DNA from: Janthinobacterium sp051380735 | GTDB taxonomy: Bacteria; Pseudomonadota; Gammaproteobacteria; Burkholderiales; Burkholderiaceae_D | Assembly: GCF_051380735.1 (NCBI RefSeq) | Contig: NZ_JBNYXQ010000010.1 | Span: 1 to 64,000, forward strand | Direction: 5' to 3' | Length of the DNA: 64,000 nucleotides | Shown here: one piece after another, positions 7,741 to 16,945 of the stretch | Numbering within the stretch: the first letter of the stretch is position 1 | How the letters are laid out: the number at the start of each line of letters is the position of its first letter | Notes under the pieces: generated by a model | The model's input: the letters and a program-made list of their open reading frames with translations, nothing else | The model's database searches: none | Told to the model about the DNA's origin: nothing | Position numbers and translations under genes: made by a program

Positions 7741-10635
7741 ATGCCTGGCGCCGGGAAACGACGGGCGGTGCTGCGGCGCTGCAGCCGCGCATTGCTGCTC
7801 GTGCTGGCCTGTGGCGCTTGCGCCCATCTCGCCGCTGCTACCGCCGCTGCTGTGCCGGCCACCCTGCATGGCAAGCGCGTGCTGATTCTCAATTCATATG
7901 ACTACGGCCGCTCTGGCGTGGAATCGTACACGCGCACCTATATGAAGGCCATGAAGGACGGTGGCCTGGCCAGCGAAGATGTGATGGTGGAATTTCTCAA
8001 CCTGAACACCCTGAGCGAGCCGGTGCTGCGCGCCAAGATGCGCGAATTGTTGCTGTTGCGATACAGTAACGGGTCGGACCACCAGGCCGACCTGATCGTT
8101 GCCATGCAGCAGTCGGCGTTTGACTATCTGCTGGCCGAACTGGCGCCGCTGGCGCAATCGACGCCGGTGCTGGCGATCAATACCTCGGGCAAGGCGCTGC
8201 CGGCCGGCACCCGGCCCACCATCTGGCAGCAGCAGGCGACTGTCGATTTCGCCGGTACCCTGGCGCAGGCGATGGCGCTGTTCCCGAACACCCGGCAGAT
8301 CGTGATGGCGGTTGGCGCCAGCGAGGCTGACCAGGCACTCAAGCGCCGCATGCAGCAGGCGGCCCAGGCCAGGCTGGCCAATGTGCCGGCCTTTGGCCTG
8401 TATAACGCCAATCTGGGAAAGGGCATCCTGGGCGGCTCGATACTCGATATCGAGAGTGCTGCGCAGCAGGTGGCGCGCCTGTCGCTCGGTGTGCTGGCCG
8501 GCCGGGTGCCCGGTGCGCCGGGCGTCTTGCTGCCGACGGTGCGCCCGGTGCCGATGTACGACTGGCAGCAATTGCAGCGCTGGGACGCCGATATCAAACG
8601 CCTGCCGGCGCAGGCCGTGTTCCTGAACCGGCCGCCGAATGTGTGGCAGGAACACAGCCTGGCCGTGCTGGTGGTCGGTGGCGTGTTCCTGATGATGGCG
8701 TGTCTGCTGAGCGCCTTGCTGCTGCAGCAGCGCCGGTTGCGGCGCGCGGAAAGCGAGGCGCGCGAAAGCGAGCAGCGTTTCCGCATCCTGGTCGAGCATG
8801 CACCCGAGGCGATCCTGGTATATGACCTTGATCTTGACCGCTTTGTCGACGCCAACAGCAGTGCGCAGCAGATGCTGGGCATGTCGCGCGAGGACCTGCT
8901 CGCCTGCGGGCCGTTCGATCTGTACAGCAGCGAGCAGCCGGATGGCCTGCCGCTGGGGCTGGTAGTGAAAGACCATTTGCGCCGCATCATGCTGGGCGAG
9001 GCGATCAATGTGGAGCGCAATATCCGTCGCGTCGACGGCAGCGTGTTTCCTGCCGAAGTGAGGATGGTTCGCCTGCCGATGGACGGTCGGCGACTGGTGC
9101 GCGGCGGCATCGTCGACATCAGCGCGCGCAAGCTCGGCGAACTGGAGTTGCTCGGCTACCGCGACCATCTGGAAGAGCAGGTGCAGCAGCGCACGGCGGC
9201 GCTGTCGGTGGCGGTGACCGAGGCGCAATCGTCCAACCGGGCAAAAAGCGTTTTCCTGGCCAATATGAGCCATGAATTGCGCACGCCCTTGAATTCGGTG
9301 ATCGGTTTTTCACAGATGATGGCCGACTCGACCAGCATGTGCGAGGAAGAAAAACAGAACCTGGCCATCATCAACCGCGCCGGCCACCATTTGCTCACCC
9401 TGATCAACGACATCCTGGAATTGTCGAAGATCGAAGCGGGCCGCATGCAGCTGCAGACCGGGCCGGTGGATCTGAACGGCGTGCTTGACGAGGTGCTGGA
9501 AATGGTACGCATGCGTGCGCGCGAGCGAGGCATTGCGCTATGCGTGGAACGCGCCAACGTGCCGCCGCTGGTCATGCTCGACGGCGCCAAGCTGCGCCAG
9601 GTGCTGCTCAACCTGTTGTCGAACGCGCTGAAATTCATCGAACGGGGCAGCGTTACCCTGTCGCTCGATTGCCAGCCCGATGGCAACGGCCAGGTATTGC
9701 TGGCGTTTGCCGTACGCGATACGGGGAGCGGCATCGCCGAGGCCGACCTGGAGCGCATTTTCGAACCCTTCGTGCAGGCCGACAGTGCCGCAGCGCAGGC
9801 CGGTACCGGCCTGGGCCTGAGCATTTCGCGTGAGTTCGTGCGCCTGATGCAGGGCCAGTTGCAGGTCGAGTCGACCCTGGGCCAGGGGTCGGTATTTCAT
9901 TTTTCGCTGAACGTGCCGATGGTGGTGGCGACACCTGGCTTGCCGCTGCCGCCTGGGCGCGTGTGCTGCCTGCCGCTGGCCCAGCGCGGCCGCGCGCTGC
10001 TGGTGGTGGACGACGATGTCAATTGCCGCAAGCTGCTTGCCGGCCTTTTGGCGCCGCTCGGTTTCGTGCTGCAGGAAGCGGGTGGCGGTGCGCAGGCGCA
10101 GGCGATGCTCGCCGCGCAGCGTTTTGACCTGGTGCTGACCGACTGGCGCATGCCCGAGATGGACGGCTTGCAGCTGACGCGCTGGCTGCGCGCGCAGGTG
10201 GGCCTGGCGCAACCTCGGCTGGCGATCATGACGGCATCGGCCTTTGAAGAGGAAAAGCAGGAAGCGCTGGCGGCCGGCGCCGATGCTTTCTTGCGCAAAC
10301 CGATCGAGCAGGAGCATCTGTTTGCCATGCTCGAACAGCAACTGGGGCTGCGCTTCCTGCGCGAGGAAGCGTGCGCCGCGCCTGCCGTGGCAGGGCTCGC
10401 CGGCGAACTGCCGGCGCTGACGCCTGGCGAGCTTGCGCTGCTGGCCCCGGCCGAGCGCCAGGCACTGCTTGAGGCAATCAGCGCGCTCGACCTGCGCCGC
10501 AGCGCCATCGTGCTGGCCGGCCTGGCCACGCGACTGCCGCAACTGGCCGCGCGCATGGCCGCCATGCTCGAGCAGCACCAGTACCGGCAATTGTGCCTGT
10601 GGCTGGCGCAGGATGCCGATAAAGGGCAGGCATGA
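7741..10635 (+). CDS. Hybrid sensor histidine kinase with periplasmic binding domain (ABC_sub_bind-PAS-HisKA-HATPase-REC)
   Basis: The start at 7741 is preferred because AGGGG lies 7 nt upstream; an ATG at 7693 in frame has no ribosome site. The 964-residue protein has a signal-anchor-like N-terminus (RRCSRALLLVLACGACAHLAAA) and a periplasmic substrate-binding-like domain from about residue 45 to 290 (KRVLILNSYDYGRSG). A membrane segment follows (LAVLVVGGVFLMMACLLSALLL), then a PAS domain. The HisKA box is FLANMSHELRTPLNSVIGFS with its His. The HATPase region has DTGSGI and GTGLGLSIS motifs. The REC domain has phospho-acceptor Asp in VLTDWRMPEMDG. The C-terminal ~70 residues resemble the tail of the next kinase. 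The ligand is unknown. Confidence 0.88.
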   Translation: MPGAGKRRAVLRRCSRALLLVLACGACAHLAAATAAAVPATLHGKRVLILNSYDYGRSGVESYTRTYMKAMKDGGLASEDVMVEFLNLNTLSEPVLRAKMRELLLLRYSNGSDHQADLIVAMQQSAFDYLLAELAPLAQSTPVLAINTSGKALPAGTRPTIWQQQATVDFAGTLAQAMALFPNTRQIVMAVGASEADQALKRRMQQAAQARLANVPAFGLYNANLGKGILGGSILDIESAAQQVARLSLGVLAGRVPGAPGVLLPTVRPVPMYDWQQLQRWDADIKRLPAQAVFLNRPPNVWQEHSLAVLVVGGVFLMMACLLSALLLQQRRLRRAESEARESEQRFRILVEHAPEAILVYDLDLDRFVDANSSAQQMLGMSREDLLACGPFDLYSSEQPDGLPLGLVVKDHLRRIMLGEAINVERNIRRVDGSVFPAEVRMVRLPMDGRRLVRGGIVDISARKLGELELLGYRDHLEEQVQQRTAALSVAVTEAQSSNRAKSVFLANMSHELRTPLNSVIGFSQMMADSTSMCEEEKQNLAIINRAGHHLLTLINDILELSKIEAGRMQLQTGPVDLNGVLDEVLEMVRMRARERGIALCVERANVPPLVMLDGAKLRQVLLNLLSNALKFIERGSVTLSLDCQPDGNGQVLLAFAVRDTGSGIAEADLERIFEPFVQADSAAAQAGTGLGLSISREFVRLMQGQLQVESTLGQGSVFHFSLNVPMVVATPGLPLPPGRVCCLPLAQRGRALLVVDDDVNCRKLLAGLLAPLGFVLQEAGGGAQAQAMLAAQRFDLVLTDWRMPEMDGLQLTRWLRAQVGLAQPRLAIMTASAFEEEKQEALAAGADAFLRKPIEQEHLFAMLEQQLGLRFLREEACAAPAVAGLAGELPALTPGELALLAPAERQALLEAISALDLRRSAIVLAGLATRLPQLAARMAAMLEQHQYRQLCLWLAQDADKGQA

Positions 10636-12815
10636 GCGAGGCAACGATCAAGGTCAAGGGCCAGTCCGGGCGCCTCGATGGCATCTCCATCGTGCTGGCC
10701 GTCAGCGTGGCGCTGACCTTTGTAGTGACTTTGCTGCTGCTGGTGTTCGCCGTGCTGTTCTACCAGTCCGAGCGCGCGCAGCGCTGGCAGCAACTGCACC
10801 GCACCGTGTCGGTCAGCGCCGACCAGCTGGCGGTAGCGGTCGAACTGCCGCTGTGGAATCTCGATGAAAAGCAGATGCAGGCCATCATGCGCAGCATCCT
10901 CGGCAACCGCGAACTGTATGCCATCGCCCTCACGCCGGCGATCGGCAAGGACACCATCATCCTGCGCCGCAACGTTGATGGCGCCATCGACAGCCTGCAA
11001 CTTGAACCGGACGATCCGTCGCTGCTGGCCGAGCGGCGCATGGTGACCCTGGGCGGCCAGATCATCGGCGCCGTTGCCGTGTACGCCGAGCCGTCGGTGC
11101 TGCATGCGCAGCTGCGCCAGCGCGCGCTGGCCATCGGCGCCATTATCGTTGCGCTTGACGTGATCCTGGTGGCCAGCATCTGGCTGCTGATGTGGTGGCT
11201 GATGCTGCGGCCGCTGAAGGCTATCGGCCAGTATGCAGCGGCCGTGCGCGCCGGCCAGCCGGTAGCGGCCGGCATGCCACCGAAGACCTGGTTCCTGGGC
11301 GAACTGCGCACCTTGTACCGATCGATCCGCGACATGGTGGCACTGCTTGACAGCCGCTACCGGGCTTTGCAGCGCAGTGAAGAGCGGGTGCAGCTGGCCA
11401 CCGGGGCGGCCAGCATCGGTATCTGGGACTGGAACGTGGCCGACGACGAACTGGAATGGGACGACCAGATGTACACGCAGTTCAAGGCCGATCCTGCGGC
11501 GGGCTTGCCGCCATCGACAATCTGGCGTGACTCGCTGCTGCCGGAGGATATTGAACCGACAAAACAGGCGCTGCGCGCGGCGCTCAAGGAAGGCCACGCC
11601 TTCAAGCATGAATACCGCATCGTCTGGCCTGACCAGTCGATCCGCTATATCAAGGTGGACGCGGTGCTGTTTCGCGATGCCGCCGGTAAGCCCCTGCGCC
11701 TGGTGGGCTCCAACTACGACATCACGGCCCACCGCGAGGCCGAAATGGAGCTGCTGCGTCACCGCCACCACCTGGAAGAACTGGTGGCCGAGCGCACCGG
11801 CGCGCTGTCGGTGGCCGTCAATCAGGCGCATGCAGCCAACCGGGCCAAGAGCGTATTTCTGGCCAATATGAGCCACGAACTGCGCACGCCCTTGAATTCG
11901 GTGATCGGCTTTTCGCGCCTGATGGCCGATTCGGTCCATATGCATGCCGATGAAAAGCGCAACCTGGCAATCATCCACCGCTCGGGCAAGCACTTGCTCA
12001 ACCTGATCAACGAGATCCTCGAATTGTCAAAGGGTGAAGCGGGCAAGCTGTCGCCGCAATGCGAGGTGGTGGCGCTGGCGCCGCTGCTGCAGGAAGTGAT
12101 GGACATGATCGAGCTGCGCGCCGAGCAGCATGGCCTGCTGCTGCGCCTCGATTGCGCCGGCCTGCCGCCTGCGGCCTGTGTCGATGGCACGCGCTTGCGC
12201 CAGGTGCTGCTGAACCTGATGACGAACGCCGTCAAGTTTGCCGGCTGCGGCACGGTGACCTTGCGCGCGCGCGGCGTATGCCTCGGTGGGGACGAATGGC
12301 AGCTCGACTTTGCCGTCAGCGATACCGGCGCAGGCATCGCCCCGGCAGACCAGCAGCGCATTTTCGAGCCTTTCGTGCAGGCCGACAGCGACGGCCCGAA
12401 AGACGGCACGGGCCTGGGCCTGGCCATTTCGCGCGAATTCGTTTGCCTGATGAAAGGCGCATTGACGGTGGAATCACAGCCGGGGCAGGGCGCAACGTTC
12501 CGCTTTGCGATTCCTGCGCGCGGTGCCGAGTTGCCACCGGTGGCAGCGTCCCAGGCTGCGCTCCCGGCCACGGTGATGGCCAACCCGGCACGCGTGCTCA
12601 GTGCAGGTGACCTTGCCGTGCTGGTGCCAGACGAGCGCGCGGCGCTGCTGGCGGCGCTGCGCGAACTGAACCTGATGCGCGTGGGGCTACTGCTGCAAGC
12701 CTTGCCGCAGGACGCGCAAACGCTGGTCGCGCCGCTGCAGGCGATGCTGGAGCAGCACCAGTATCTCGAGTTGTGCGCGCTGCTGGAACAAAGTGACGGG
12801 CGCCTGCCGACGTGA
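10632..12815 (+). CDS. Membrane sensor histidine kinase with PAS domain
   Basis: A 727-residue kinase overlapping the previous gene by 4 nt (ATGA), so the two are co-translated. It has a membrane segment at about residues 17-42, a periplasmic loop, a second membrane segment (AIIVALDVILVASIWLLMWW), a HAMP-like linker and a PAS/PAC region (GIWDWNVADDELEWDDQMY). HisKA follows with FLANMSHELRTPLNSVIGFS, then HATPase with DTGAGIAP and GTGLGLAIS. It has no receiver domain. Its C-terminal tail (LVPDERAALLAALRELN...MLEQHQYLELCALLEQ) matches the tail of the upstream hybrid kinase. Its partner may be the receiver of that kinase or of the downstream GGDEF-EAL protein. Confidence 0.87.
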   Translation: MSEATIKVKGQSGRLDGISIVLAVSVALTFVVTLLLLVFAVLFYQSERAQRWQQLHRTVSVSADQLAVAVELPLWNLDEKQMQAIMRSILGNRELYAIALTPAIGKDTIILRRNVDGAIDSLQLEPDDPSLLAERRMVTLGGQIIGAVAVYAEPSVLHAQLRQRALAIGAIIVALDVILVASIWLLMWWLMLRPLKAIGQYAAAVRAGQPVAAGMPPKTWFLGELRTLYRSIRDMVALLDSRYRALQRSEERVQLATGAASIGIWDWNVADDELEWDDQMYTQFKADPAAGLPPSTIWRDSLLPEDIEPTKQALRAALKEGHAFKHEYRIVWPDQSIRYIKVDAVLFRDAAGKPLRLVGSNYDITAHREAEMELLRHRHHLEELVAERTGALSVAVNQAHAANRAKSVFLANMSHELRTPLNSVIGFSRLMADSVHMHADEKRNLAIIHRSGKHLLNLINEILELSKGEAGKLSPQCEVVALAPLLQEVMDMIELRAEQHGLLLRLDCAGLPPAACVDGTRLRQVLLNLMTNAVKFAGCGTVTLRARGVCLGGDEWQLDFAVSDTGAGIAPADQQRIFEPFVQADSDGPKDGTGLGLAISREFVCLMKGALTVESQPGQGATFRFAIPARGAELPPVAASQAALPATVMANPARVLSAGDLAVLVPDERAALLAALRELNLMRVGLLLQALPQDAQTLVAPLQAMLEQHQYLELCALLEQSDGRLPT

Positions 12816-12985
12816 TTGTGGACTGACAACATCGGCCAGGATAAAAAATTCGTAAAAAGCCAGTTGTGCAGTGGTGCTAATTTGCAATGAAGATTATGAT
12901 GATAGAACGTAGTTCACTGCAAAACGAGTCTTGTCCAGCGCGCCGGCAATCGCTGCGCCTTATCCAGAGCTGAGAGAACTGCTAC

Positions 12986-15199
12986 ATGCATCGCGATTTT
13001 CCGGAAGTCAATACGAAGGGCGAAGTACTGATCGTCGAGGATACCCCGGCGTCGCTCAAGCTGTTGAGCGACCTGCTCGGCGCCGCCGGCTATGCCGTGC
13101 GCCAGGCGCCGAATGGCGAGCTGGCCCTGTGGACGGCGCAATCACGTCCGCCCGACCTGATTCTGCTCGATGTGCGCATGCCCGGCCTCGACGGCTTCGA
13201 GGTCTGCCGCCGCCTGAAGGCCTCGCCCGAACTGTGCCAGGTGCCGGTGATTTTCCTGTCGGCGCAGCACGACACCGACGACAAGGTGCGCGGCTTTGCG
13301 CTGGGCGCCGTCGACTTTATTGCCAAACCCTTCCAGGCTGAAGAAATACTGGCCCGTACCGACGCCCATGTGCGCCTGCGCCGGGCGCAGCTGCAACTGA
13401 CGCAGGAACGCACCACGCTGGAGCAGCGGGTGGCCGAACGCACGGCCGAACTGGAGCAGGTGGCCAGCAACCTTGCGCGCGAAGTGCAGATACGGCGCGC
13501 CAACGAAGACCTGCTGCGCTTGTCCGGCCAGGTGTTCGAGGCCACCCAGGACGCCATCCTGATTACCGACCCGCAAGGGATCATCCTCACCTCCAATCCG
13601 GCATTCACGCGCATCACCGGCTATACGGCGCAGGACGTGCGCGGCATGGACATCATGCGCCTGCACGCCGGCGAGGTGGGCGAGGTGGGCGAGGCAGCCC
13701 TGGAGGCGCTGCGCCAGGGCTTGCGCACCAGTGGCTGCTGGTCTGGCGAGGTGCAGACGCGGCGCAAGAGCGGCGACATCTACCCCAGCCACCTGAGCGC
13801 GACCACGGTGTATGGCCCGCACGGCGACGTCATCAATTACATCGGCGTATTCCTCGATATCAGCGAGCGCAAGGCCGAGCAGCACCTGATCGATTTCCTG
13901 TCCTGGCACGATGCGCTGACGGGGCTGCCCAACCGGGCGCTGGTACGCGAGCGCTTTGAGCAGCAGCGCCCGGCTGCCATCCGCGAGGGCCAGCAACTGG
14001 TGCTGATGTGCCTGGACCTGGATCGCTTCAAGAACATCAATGACTCGCACGGCCAGGCCGTGGGCGACAAGGCGCTGCAAGTGGTGGCGCGCTTTCTGAC
14101 GGGCTGCGTGCGCGAAGGCGACACGGTGGCGCGCCAGGGCGGCGACGAGTTCCAGATCCTGCTGCAGGACGACGCGCTGCTGGGGCGCACGATGGCACTG
14201 GCGCAAGCCATCCTGGCCGGCCTGCGTGAAGAACTGAGCGTGGGCGGCGACCGCCTGGTGCTGAACACCAGCATCGGCATCGCCATGTGCCCGGCCGACG
14301 GCGATACTTTCGACGATCTGCTGCGCCATGCCGACACGGCGCTGGTGCGGGCCAAGGAACTGGGGCGCGACCACTACGCGTTTTTCACCGAACGCATGGG
14401 CAACGATATCCGCGCCCGTCTGGCCATGCAGCAGCAACTGCGCGGCGCCATCGCGCGTAACGAATTCGAGGTGCATTACCAGCCGCAGATGTGCTTGCGT
14501 ACGGGCGCCATGCTGGGTGCCGAAGCGCTGCTGCGCTGGAATAATCCGGTGCTGGGCAAGGTGCCGCCGAACCTGTTCATCGCGCTGGCCGAGGAATACG
14601 GCCTGATCACGGCCATCGGCGAGTGGGTACTCGACAGTGTCTGTGCGCAGATCAGCGCCTGGCAAAGTGCCGGCCTGGGCAGCATCAAGGTGGCCGTCAA
14701 CCTGTCGGGCAAGCAGTTCGCACAGGATCGCACCGTGCCGTTCGTCAAGGCGACCTTGCACAAATACGGCCTGGATCCGGCCTGCCTGGGCATCGAGATC
14801 ACCGAAAGCACGGTGATGGGCGACCCGGACAAGGCGGTCGCCGCGCTGACCAGCCTGAAAGATATCGGTGTGAGCATCTCGCTTGACGACTTCGGCACCG
14901 GCTACTCGAGCCTGGGCTACCTGAAGCGTTTTCCGATCGACGTGCTGAAGATCGACAAATCATTTGTCGACGACGTTACCACCAGCAGCAGCGACGCGGC
15001 GATTGCCCTGTCGGTAATCTCGCTGGCGCACAACCTGCACATGCGGGTGATCGCCGAGGGCGTGGAGACACGCGAGCAGGTCGACTTCCTGACCCGCCAT
15101 GGCTGCGATGAAATGCAGGGATATTATTTCAGCCGTCCGCTGGCGCTCGAAGCTTTCACGGCGTTGCTGCGCGAGCAGGGGCCGTTCTGCGTCATATGA
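12986..15199 (+). CDS. Response regulator with PAS, GGDEF and EAL domains (cyclic-di-GMP turnover)
   Basis: A 737-residue protein beginning MHRDFPEVNTKGEVLIVEDTP. The receiver domain has its acceptor Asp in LILLDVRMPG (about residue 60). A coiled coil and a PAS domain follow, then a GGDEF domain whose motif is intact (ARQGGDEFQILL). An RxxD motif (REGD) lies five residues before it, as in an allosteric c-di-GMP inhibitory site. The EAL domain has an intact GAEALLRW motif and a DDFGTGYSSL loop. It could make or degrade c-di-GMP. A 170-bp gap separates it from the two kinases upstream, which are the obvious candidates to phosphorylate it. Confidence 0.93.
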   Translation: MHRDFPEVNTKGEVLIVEDTPASLKLLSDLLGAAGYAVRQAPNGELALWTAQSRPPDLILLDVRMPGLDGFEVCRRLKASPELCQVPVIFLSAQHDTDDKVRGFALGAVDFIAKPFQAEEILARTDAHVRLRRAQLQLTQERTTLEQRVAERTAELEQVASNLAREVQIRRANEDLLRLSGQVFEATQDAILITDPQGIILTSNPAFTRITGYTAQDVRGMDIMRLHAGEVGEVGEAALEALRQGLRTSGCWSGEVQTRRKSGDIYPSHLSATTVYGPHGDVINYIGVFLDISERKAEQHLIDFLSWHDALTGLPNRALVRERFEQQRPAAIREGQQLVLMCLDLDRFKNINDSHGQAVGDKALQVVARFLTGCVREGDTVARQGGDEFQILLQDDALLGRTMALAQAILAGLREELSVGGDRLVLNTSIGIAMCPADGDTFDDLLRHADTALVRAKELGRDHYAFFTERMGNDIRARLAMQQQLRGAIARNEFEVHYQPQMCLRTGAMLGAEALLRWNNPVLGKVPPNLFIALAEEYGLITAIGEWVLDSVCAQISAWQSAGLGSIKVAVNLSGKQFAQDRTVPFVKATLHKYGLDPACLGIEITESTVMGDPDKAVAALTSLKDIGVSISLDDFGTGYSSLGYLKRFPIDVLKIDKSFVDDVTTSSSDAAIALSVISLAHNLHMRVIAEGVETREQVDFLTRHGCDEMQGYYFSRPLALEAFTALLREQGPFCVI

Positions 15200-15328
15200 T
15201 TGCCGTGATCTTCAAGGGCTGGCCGAAGTCCATGGCGTCGATGAAATAATCAGGTTGGATATGAGCACCGCGCGTAGCGAACAGAAAGGATCATTATCGT
15301 GCCTGGCCGCGCAGATGGAGTTGTCTGC

Positions 15329-16741
15329 ATGAAGTCACTGATGACGTTTCTGCTGGCACTGTTGTGGGGAACCGTCGCAGCCGCCAACGGCGTGCCCGTT
15401 GTACAGCCTGTCACCGCGAGCTTTCGGGTAACGAGCGAATGCGGTGTCGCGCAAGACTTGCGCCTCGGTGCGGACGCCGCGCTGACCACTTGTGCCGGCA
15501 AGGCCTCGGAAGTCGCTGCGGTCATGCCCGCTTTGGTAGTGGCGGGGCGGCGTCTGTATCTCAACGCCGACCTGCGTTTGAGCACGCCCGATGCCATCAG
15601 TCTCAGCATCCTGATCACCGCCTATCACGGCGACCAGGTGGCCAGTCATAGTGGCGGCAATTACCTTTTCAGTGGCGGCCTGCTGCAGGCCAGCGCGTAC
15701 ATACCCCCGGAAGCGGACAAGGTAGGTGTTTTTATCCAGGTAAACAGCGGACCGGCCCAACTTCATATCCATACACTGTCGCTCAGCAGGAGCAGCGCGG
15801 TGTACGCACCGGGACAGATGAGCAAGGACAGTGCGGCCTATCTGGAACAAGCGTTCGACAAGCTGACCAACTACTATCTGTACTACGATGCGGACCGGCT
15901 GCGCACCTTGCGCCAAAGTGCCGGCATCAGCGTCAGCGGCGCCGTGTCGCCAGCCGACCTGAGTCTGACGCTGAAGGACGTGGTTCGCCTGCTTGGCGAC
16001 CCGCATAGCCGGTTCCTCACGGTCGAGGAAATTCGCATCCTGGACGCCAGCAAGGCACGCGAGCGTGCCGGAAGTCCGTCTGACGACCACGCAATTGACG
16101 CCATACTGCTGGCGCCTGATCTGGCTTATGTGAAGCTTTTCAGCAAGGCGCCCGTCACCCGGGAAGCGCGGCAACGCTACGCGCACCAGGTGCGCGACGT
16201 GCTGCGCGACATGCATGAGCGCGGCGCGCGGCGCTGGATTGTCGATTTGCGCGAACAAAGCGGCGGCAGCACCGGGCCATTGATTGCCGGCTTTCGCCCA
16301 CTCTACGGCAACATCGATGTCGGTTATACGGTCGACCGTAACGGCAAGCGCCGCCGCTGGGCCTTCGGCATTCCAGCCGATAGCGACGACCAGGAACCGT
16401 ATTTCACCGGCGCCGATCCCATATTCGATGGCGTGCGTGAGCCGGTGGCACTATTGATCGGCAATCGCACCGCCAGTGCCGGAGAAGCCCTGCTGACCGC
16501 TTTTCTGCAGCGCCCGCACAGCGCGACCTTTGGCGCCGCCACTGCGGGATTGACCACCAGTGTGTTCGACCGCCCCTGGCCGGATGGAGCCAGTCTGGCC
16601 ATCAGCACTGGGCGTTATGCCGACCGAAATGGCCAGGTAATCCTGGGAAAAATCGCACCCGACCATGCGCTTGATACCCAGCCTGAAGACCACCGGGACG
16701 CGGTGCTTGAGGCCGCCCTGCAATGGATCAGGCAGCTCTGA
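15329..16741 (+). CDS. S41 family peptidase (C-terminal processing peptidase-like), secreted
   Basis: A 470-residue protein starting at 15329 (MKSLMTFLLALLWGTVAAANG), which follows a GGAG and is a clear Sec signal peptide. The C-terminal half is an S41/Tsp-like core: LLGDPHSRFLTVEE, IVDLREQSGGS and the nucleophile region GNRTASAGEALLTAFLQRP, where the Ser of SAGE is the expected catalytic residue. The N-terminal ~170 residues form a beta-rich domain that is not recognised. No PDZ domain is obvious. It probably acts in the periplasm; the substrate is unknown. Confidence 0.82.
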   Translation: MKSLMTFLLALLWGTVAAANGVPVVQPVTASFRVTSECGVAQDLRLGADAALTTCAGKASEVAAVMPALVVAGRRLYLNADLRLSTPDAISLSILITAYHGDQVASHSGGNYLFSGGLLQASAYIPPEADKVGVFIQVNSGPAQLHIHTLSLSRSSAVYAPGQMSKDSAAYLEQAFDKLTNYYLYYDADRLRTLRQSAGISVSGAVSPADLSLTLKDVVRLLGDPHSRFLTVEEIRILDASKARERAGSPSDDHAIDAILLAPDLAYVKLFSKAPVTREARQRYAHQVRDVLRDMHERGARRWIVDLREQSGGSTGPLIAGFRPLYGNIDVGYTVDRNGKRRRWAFGIPADSDDQEPYFTGADPIFDGVREPVALLIGNRTASAGEALLTAFLQRPHSATFGAATAGLTTSVFDRPWPDGASLAISTGRYADRNGQVILGKIAPDHALDTQPEDHRDAVLEAALQWIRQL

Positions 16742-16786
16742 AGCCTTCCCGGTTGACTACGAGAGACGATCCCCATTGCAGAACTG

Positions 16787-16803
16787 GCACCGGCTTGGGT
16801 GCA
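16787..16803. promoter_or_regulatory. NtrC-like upstream site 1 (urease operon)
   Basis: GCACC at 16787-16791 and GGTGC at 16798-16802 form an inverted repeat with a 6-nt spacer, followed by A. This resembles the GCACC-N5-GGTGC enhancer sites bound by NtrC, except that the spacer is one base longer. It lies about 90 nt upstream of the sigma-54-type promoter, a usual enhancer distance. Confidence 0.45.
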
Positions 16804-16830
16804 TCGCGTCCAGCAAGCGCCCCATGATGG

Positions 16831-16853
16831 TGCAGCCGCCACACGGCGGTGCA
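16831..16853. promoter_or_regulatory. Upstream dyad 2 (urease operon)
   Basis: TGCA-G-CCGCC-ACAC-GGCGG-TGCA is a near-perfect 23-nt dyad about 40 nt upstream of the sigma-54-type promoter. It could be a second enhancer-binding-protein site, or it may pair with site 1 to help cooperative binding. The protein is not proven. Confidence 0.4.
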
Positions 16854-16892
16854 TGATTGTCACTTCCTCCCTCCCGCTGCCAGTTCAGGCAT

Positions 16893-16908
16893 TGGCACGC
16901 ATCGTGCT
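16893..16908 (+). promoter_or_regulatory. Sigma-54 (RpoN) -24/-12 promoter for the urease operon
   Basis: TGGCACGCATCGTGCT matches the sigma-54 consensus TGGCACG-N4-TTGCW at all but one position and has the exact GG-N10-GC spacing (GG at 16894-16895, GC at 16906-16907). It lies 37 nt before the ureD start, in the right orientation. Together with the two upstream dyads this suggests nitrogen-limitation control of urease. Confidence 0.75.
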
Positions 16909-16945
16909 TTGATCAAGCTTATTTGCTTGTGCACTGACTACCGCC

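Noticed and set aside
9897..11993. Minus-strand open frame of ~700 codons across the two kinases
   Set aside because: It spans the antisense of two real kinase genes, has no ribosome site and a composition typical of antisense shadow frames.
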